A DNA stretch of 38,924 nucleotides from Lysobacteraceae bacterium (lineage in GTDB: Bacteria > Pseudomonadota > Gammaproteobacteria > Xanthomonadales > BQJN01), in NCBI GenBank assembly GCA_021604725.1, contig BQJN01000040.1, positions 1-38,924 of the forward strand. Direction: 5' to 3'. The number at the start of each line of letters is the position of its first letter. The first letter of the stretch is position 1. Positions 34,886 to 38,924 of the stretch are shown piece after piece. The notes under the pieces were generated by a model. It saw only the letters and a list, made by a program, of their open reading frames with translations. It was not told where the DNA came from and did not search any database. A program made the translations under genes and the position numbers.

Positions 34886-36202
34886 TCAATCGAGGTTTTC
34901 AAACCCATTGTCAAAAAGTTCGTCACCCAGCAGCTGTGCCGGCGCAAAGAAGTAGGCCGCCCCAGCGTTTTCGCCTTCGCTGTCATGGAAACGCGCTCCA
35001 ACGATACCTTGCAAACGGTCAATCCCCACCGCGAACGCAAATTCGTCACCGGCCGCCCCGTCGCTGGCAGTTAGTCTCGACTGCTCAGTCCAAATCCCGT
35101 CCACGCTTTGGAACACGTATGCAGATCCAGCGTCCGTACCCAGGGCGTCGTCCCAGTGTTTTCCGATGAGTACAACGCCGTCGCTGATGCCCACCGAGGA
35201 GCCAAACTCCTCCTCTATACCGGCATCACTGGCAATCAACTTTGCCTGCTCAACCCAACCGCCACCGATGCCCTTGACCGCCCCCATAAATTCGAAGACA
35301 TAGGCCGCACCAGCAATATCTGACGCGTCATCATCGTCCGGGGCCCCGACGACCAACAGGTCACCGCTGATGTCCACGGCAAAACCGAACTCATCAAAAG
35401 GGTTTCCGTCGCTGGCGGTCAACCGTTGCTGCATCATCCACTCGGGCTCATCGTCGACAACCACCCGCTCGAAGACATAGACGGCACCAGTTTGTTCGCC
35501 CATGTGTTCATCAAGAAAGGCACCAACAACGATCCGCTCTCCATCAATGGCAACCGATGAACCGAACAAAGCCTGGTCTGCGGCCGGGTCGGCAAACAAA
35601 GTGGCGCTCAATGGCCAGTTATTGCCATCGCGCTCGAAAACGTAAACAGCCCCGGTATCTTCCCCAAGCTGATCCGCCCTGGGCGCTCCAACAACCGCCA
35701 CGGTATTGCTCATTGCAACGGCCCAGCCAAAGCCATCGTCGGCCGCCCCGTCAATGGAAGTTAACCGACGTCGCTGGGACCACTCGATCACATCAGGTTC
35801 CGTCTCGTAATATTCAAATATGTAAGCAAGGCCAACATCCGTCCGGCCCATATTGCGGTCTCCGAACGGGGCTCCTACCAGCGCATAATTATCATTGATC
35901 GCGACTGCGAAACCGAATCGATCATTGGAGCTGGTATCGCTGCCTATCACCTTGGCAACGCGGTTCATTTGAGCAACTCCTTCGCTGTAGCCGCGATGGT
36001 AGATCGTTGCTGATCCCGATGCACTGCCGACATCGTCGTCAAACTGGGAACCGGCGATAACTCGGCCCCCACCGATTGCAACTGCTCGGCCCAACTCATC
36101 GTGCTCATCGGCAAATGGATCGACCAATTTCCCAGTTTCGGTATGCATCATGAGCCCCGCCGGGATCAAGACCAAAATGGCAGCGGTAGTCCAGGTTTTC
36201 AT
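34886..36202 (-). CDS. Secreted FG-GAP seven-bladed beta-propeller protein with C-terminal LFDNGFE motif
   Basis: 438 residues: an N-terminal signal or anchor (about 1-20), then seven repeats of about 55-60 residues. Each has a pattern like ASDGAAxDEFGxAVAI, then VGAxxD, then GAAYVFE (for example SIDGAADDGFGWAVAM, ASDGNPFDEFGFAVDI, ASDGAAGDEFAFAVGI). Seven units are what a closed integrin-alpha-type propeller needs. The C-terminus is LLGDELFDNGFENLD, sharing LF[DE]xGF with the beta-helix protein at 27894. Acidic, probably extracellular and perhaps Ca-binding; ligand unknown. Its ATG follows GGGA, and a weak promoter is proposed at 36320-36349. Confidence 0.85.
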   Translation of the reverse strand: MKTWTTAAILVLIPAGLMMHTETGKLVDPFADEHDELGRAVAIGGGRVIAGSQFDDDVGSASGSATIYHRGYSEGVAQMNRVAKVIGSDTSSNDRFGFAVAINDNYALVGAPFGDRNMGRTDVGLAYIFEYYETEPDVIEWSQRRRLTSIDGAADDGFGWAVAMSNTVAVVGAPRADQLGEDTGAVYVFERDGNNWPLSATLFADPAADQALFGSSVAIDGERIVVGAFLDEHMGEQTGAVYVFERVVVDDEPEWMMQQRLTASDGNPFDEFGFAVDISGDLLVVGAPDDDDASDIAGAAYVFEFMGAVKGIGGGWVEQAKLIASDAGIEEEFGSSVGISDGVVLIGKHWDDALGTDAGSAYVFQSVDGIWTEQSRLTASDGAAGDEFAFAVGIDRLQGIVGARFHDSEGENAGAAYFFAPAQLLGDELFDNGFENLD

Positions 36203-36319
36203 CGCAGTATTCCCATGTTTGGTGCCATAGCAGGACGTGCTCTATTGCTTGGCTTCAGTTCGCCAAAAACCTCACATTGATGGTACAGGTCTTTGTTTTT
36301 ACGTCCTTTCATCGCACGG

Positions 36320-36349
36320 AGTATAAGCCTCAACAGGTACTTCAACCAA
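36320..36349 (-). promoter_or_regulatory. Candidate promoter of the FG-GAP gene
   Basis: Minus strand: TTGGTT (36344-36349), 18 bases, TATACT (36320-36325), giving a leader of about 110 bases. The match is modest. The rest of the 260-base gap 36203-36462 shows no gene or strong hairpin. Confidence 0.28.
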
Positions 36350-36462
36350 GACCTGGTTAACGGATTGGCATTACAGAGAGCGGCATGAACCTTGTTTTTG
36401 CAGGATGATTGAAGCGAGCGATGAAGGCATACACACGTGATCCTGCTCTTCGGCTTGGTGGC

Positions 36463-37740
36463 TTAAAGCGGATCTGGATCACGCGGGGTCGAGGTGATGG
36501 AGTCAGGCAGTTCAAGTTTCTTGCTACCCTCAATTCCAGACTCCGCAAGACGGCGAGTGGCTGGTACCAACCTGCGATCGAGTGAGCCCAGGGCTTTGTT
36601 GTAAGCGTCCACGGATTGGCCCAGATGTTTGCCGATACCACCCATGTGCTCGATGAATTTGCCGAGCCGGTCATAGAACGCCTCGCCTGCCTGCCGCAGC
36701 TCTCTGGCGTGTTCTATGAGTGCAACTTGTCGCCAGGAATAGGCGATGGCTTTGAGCAGCGCAACCAATGATGTTGGCGTCGCCAGCATCACTTGTCGCC
36801 TCAGGGCGTCGTCCAGCAGCTCCGGCTCCTCGGTCAGCGCCGCGGTCAGGAACTGCTCGCCGGGGATAAACAGGATGACAAAATCAGGGGCGTTCTCAAA
36901 TTGTGACCAGTATCGTCTCTCGCCGAGCTCACTGACCCGTTTTTTGACATTGCGCGCATGCAGCTTCAACTGTCTGGAACGCTCCTGATCATTGTTGGCC
37001 CGCACCGCTGAAAGGTAGGCATCAAGCGGCGTCTTGACATCAACTACCAGGTCGCGGTTTTCCGGCAGGTGAATCACCATGTCGGGGCGCACCGCTGCGC
37101 CGTCGTCGGTGGTCTGGTGGACCTGCTCCTCATAATCCACATGGGCAGTCATTCCCGCCAACTCCACCAGTCGCTGCAGGCTGATCTCTCCCCACTGCCC
37201 ACTGACATTTGGTCGCCGTAACGCTTCGACCAGGTGGTGCGTTTCACTGCGCAGACGATCGCTGCCTTCGGCCAGGTTCTTTATTTGCTGGCGTAAAGCA
37301 CCCTCCTCTGTTTTTCGTTCTTTCTCCATCTGCGTTAATTGGGCTCGCGTCTGCTCGAGCGCGTCGGCCACGGGCTTGACCAGGTGTCCAACCGCTTCAC
37401 GACGTTTATCCAGTTGCGACTCTGCCTGTTCCTGCTGCCGCTTCATTCGCTCTTCAGCGAGGCGCAAAAACTGTGCAGAGTTTTGCTGCAGTGCTCGATT
37501 TGACAGGTGGCCAAACGATTCTCGCAATGCCTGGCGGTCCTGCTCTCTGGCAGCCTCCACCTCTTCCCGCATCCTTCGCTCGGCGTCCAATTCGGCTCGT
37601 ATCCTCTCAGCCTCAAGCAACAAGAGGTTTTCACGACGCGACCACCGCCAAAGAAAGATCAAACCAACCAGCAACGCACCGGTGACAAATCCAATCGCCA
37701 ACCAAATTGATGCTGGTAGTGCGTCGAATAAGGCCTGCAT
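36463..37740 (-). CDS. rmuC: RmuC family DNA recombination protein
   Basis: Linked in E. coli to limiting inversions at short inverted repeats; nuclease-like fold. 425 residues: one N-terminal transmembrane helix (about 10-30, SIWLAIGFVTGALLVGLIFLW), a long coiled coil (about 35-180, rich in Glu/Arg/Gln), and the RmuC core (about 185-390) with VSGQWGEISLQRLVELAGM, RPDMVIHLPENRDLVVDVKTPLDAYL, FVILFIPGEQFLTAAL and ATPTSLVALLKAIAYSWRQ. ATG 37740 overlaps the gph stop by one base (TGATG). Last gene of ubiG-gph-rmuC. Confidence 0.95.
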   Translation of the reverse strand: MQALFDALPASIWLAIGFVTGALLVGLIFLWRWSRRENLLLLEAERIRAELDAERRMREEVEAAREQDRQALRESFGHLSNRALQQNSAQFLRLAEERMKRQQEQAESQLDKRREAVGHLVKPVADALEQTRAQLTQMEKERKTEEGALRQQIKNLAEGSDRLRSETHHLVEALRRPNVSGQWGEISLQRLVELAGMTAHVDYEEQVHQTTDDGAAVRPDMVIHLPENRDLVVDVKTPLDAYLSAVRANNDQERSRQLKLHARNVKKRVSELGERRYWSQFENAPDFVILFIPGEQFLTAALTEEPELLDDALRRQVMLATPTSLVALLKAIAYSWRQVALIEHARELRQAGEAFYDRLGKFIEHMGGIGKHLGQSVDAYNKALGSLDRRLVPATRRLAESGIEGSKKLELPDSITSTPRDPDPL

Positions 37741-38414
37741 CAGGCCTCCACTAGCCGCGCTGCCTTGGTGAGCAATGGCAACAGCTGCTGGGGTTGATCA
37801 ATAATGAAGTCGGCAGGCCACTGTTTGATATCGTCATCATCCTCAATATAACCCCAACTGACGGCCACTGCACCGCAGCCAGCCGCTCTGGCGGCCTGCA
37901 TATCTCGAATGGAGTCGCCAACATACAAGGTTTGCGTCGCCGTCACTGCAAGCTGGTGCATCGCATGCACAATTGGGTCGGCATGGGGCTTGGCTCGAGG
38001 CAAGGTATCACCGCAGACCAACACCTCAAACCGGTCAACGATGCCCATGGCTTGCAGCAAAGACTCCGTCAGACCAGTCGGCTTGTTGGTCACAATGCCA
38101 ATCTTGATGTCGTGATTGCTTAGTGTCCGCAACACCTGTTCAACTCCCGCAAAATACGCAGTATCCCGGTAGATCTCGTCGGCGTAGCGTCGAAGGTAGG
38201 TCTCGGCCAGTGCGTCCATCCGCGGGTCGGATGTTGGTAGATCAAAAGCCTTCGACAACAAGGCACGTGCCCCGTTGGATACCGTGTTGCGCAGCTTCTG
38301 GTAAGGCGACGGCGTTAGACCGTGTTCAGATTGCATGCGCTTGGCCACGGCAACCATGTCCGTTGCCGTATCGAGAACCGTACCGTCGAGATCAAACAAC
38401 ACTGCCGAAATCAT
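37740..38414 (-). CDS. gph: Phosphoglycolate phosphatase-like HAD hydrolase
   Basis: Removes phosphate from 2-phosphoglycolate or a similar small substrate. The 224 residues have the HAD motifs: VLFDLDGTVLDTATD (nucleophile Asp8, acid/base Asp10), IVTNKPTGL, KPHADPIVHAM (Lys) and YVGDSIRDMQAARAAG. ATG 38414 overlaps the ubiG stop as ATGA; the longer upstream frame runs inside ubiG. The ubiG-gph pair is conserved in proteobacteria. Assignment to gph is by context and length; other HAD phosphatases of this type cannot be excluded. Confidence 0.9.
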   Translation of the reverse strand: MISAVLFDLDGTVLDTATDMVAVAKRMQSEHGLTPSPYQKLRNTVSNGARALLSKAFDLPTSDPRMDALAETYLRRYADEIYRDTAYFAGVEQVLRTLSNHDIKIGIVTNKPTGLTESLLQAMGIVDRFEVLVCGDTLPRAKPHADPIVHAMHQLAVTATQTLYVGDSIRDMQAARAAGCGAVAVSWGYIEDDDDIKQWPADFIIDQPQQLLPLLTKAARLVEA

Positions 38415-38924
38415 CTCGCTTTCCTGGCAGCGAGCAGATAGTTCACTGTTGGCGGACCGCCCACCGCGGCTTCGTTGCTCAATGGGTTGTAATGCACGCC
38501 ACTGACATCCAATAGCTGCATTCGGCAGCTGCGAAGCCACTCCGCCAACTCTGAGGGTTTGATGAACTTGGCGTATTCATGTGTTCCTCTTGGCAGCAAC
38601 TTAAGTACATATTCGGCCCCCACGATTGCTCCAGCGAACGCGGCCGGCGTTCGATTAATGGTCGACAAAAATAGCCACCCACCTGGTTTCAGCAGCCTTT
38701 GGCAAGCGTTGATGACACTGCCCGGGTCGGGCACGTGCTCCAGCATTTCCATACAGGTCACGATATCGAACTGCTCAACATGGGATTCAGCATACGCCTC
38801 TGCAGTCGACACCTCATAATTTGCTTTGCAACCACTGTCGAGCGCATGCAACTTGGCGATGGCGACAACTTTATCTCCGGCGTCAATGCCGACTGCCGTC
38901 GCTCCCGCCTCGGACAAGGCCTCG
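38411..38924 (-). CDS. ubiG: Ubiquinone biosynthesis O-methyltransferase, partial (N-terminus beyond right edge)
   Basis: Methylates both hydroxyls on the ring during ubiquinone synthesis. The visible 171 residues cover the part after the SAM glycine loop: SEAGATAVGIDAGDKVVAIAKLHALDSG, FDIVTCMEMLEHVPDPG, LLKPGGWLFLSTINRTP, and the membrane-associated loop GAEYVLKLLPRGTHEYAKFIKPSEL typical of UbiG. VHYNPLSNEAAVG and VNYLLAARK close the protein. The first ~65 residues, including the GCGGG loop, lie outside. It overlaps gph by four bases. Confidence 0.95.
   Translation of the reverse strand, partial: EALSEAGATAVGIDAGDKVVAIAKLHALDSGCKANYEVSTAEAYAESHVEQFDIVTCMEMLEHVPDPGSVINACQRLLKPGGWLFLSTINRTPAAFAGAIVGAEYVLKLLPRGTHEYAKFIKPSELAEWLRSCRMQLLDVSGVHYNPLSNEAAVGGPPTVNYLLAARKAR

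Overview
The window looks like ordinary chromosome of a free-living gammaproteobacterium. The gene set (UbiG, PspABC, FimV, PilU, AccD/FolC/DedD/CvpA/PurF, RmuC, MaiA) and the order prmB-aroC-asd-fimV-truA-trpF-trpBA-accD-folC-dedD-cvpA-purF point to the Xanthomonadales/Chromatiales side of the class. Two features hint at a Wenzhouxiangella-like or Rhodanobacter-like organism: an ECF sigma factor paired with a TPR-bearing Ser/Thr kinase, and secreted proteins ending in a short LF[DE]xGF motif. That placement is inference. No tRNA, rRNA, CRISPR array, insertion sequence, phage gene or integrase is visible. Coding density is very high, and no gene-free stretch exceeds 300 bases.

Layout. Positions 1-1886 (minus): a four-gene overlapping operon, DUF1289 protein, Sel1-repeat protein, Nudix CoA pyrophosphatase, and a mercaptopyruvate/thiosulfate sulfurtransferase cut by the left edge. 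Positions 2044-2433 (plus): a small unknown gene, separated by a strong hairpin from a convergent periplasmic FKBP isomerase (2487-3170, minus). Positions 3463-4742 (plus): the phage-shock operon pspABC. Positions 4818-24579 (minus): 18 consecutive genes with no gap above about 60 bases. In transcription order these are prmB, aroC, asd, fimV, a small coiled-coil gene, truA, trpF, trpB, trpA, accD, folC, dedD, cvpA, purF, icd, a DUF455 ferritin-like gene, and a pair of membrane genes (an unknown protein and a GT-C-like glycosyltransferase). Positions 24697-28943 (minus): a secreted beta-helix protein, an ECF sigma factor and a transmembrane Ser/Thr kinase with TPR repeats. Positions 29095-30987 (plus): the ABC-F ATPase Uup. 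Positions 31026-38924 (minus): maiA, pilU, folE2, a degenerate squalene/phytoene-synthase-like gene, a seven-bladed FG-GAP propeller protein, rmuC, gph, and ubiG cut by the right edge.

How they work together. The long minus-strand cluster combines aromatic amino-acid synthesis (aroC, trpFBA), the aspartate branch (asd), fatty-acid initiation (accD), folate (folC), purines (purF), ribosome and tRNA modification (prmB, truA) and cell-pole/division proteins (fimV, dedD). It then runs into icd and an uncharacterised envelope pair. The psp genes respond to inner-membrane stress. The sigma factor and kinase overlap and are probably one signalling unit. The most unusual material is this sigma/kinase/beta-helix block, the shared C-terminal motif of the two secreted proteins, and the GT-C membrane pair. 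Most other genes are conserved housekeeping.
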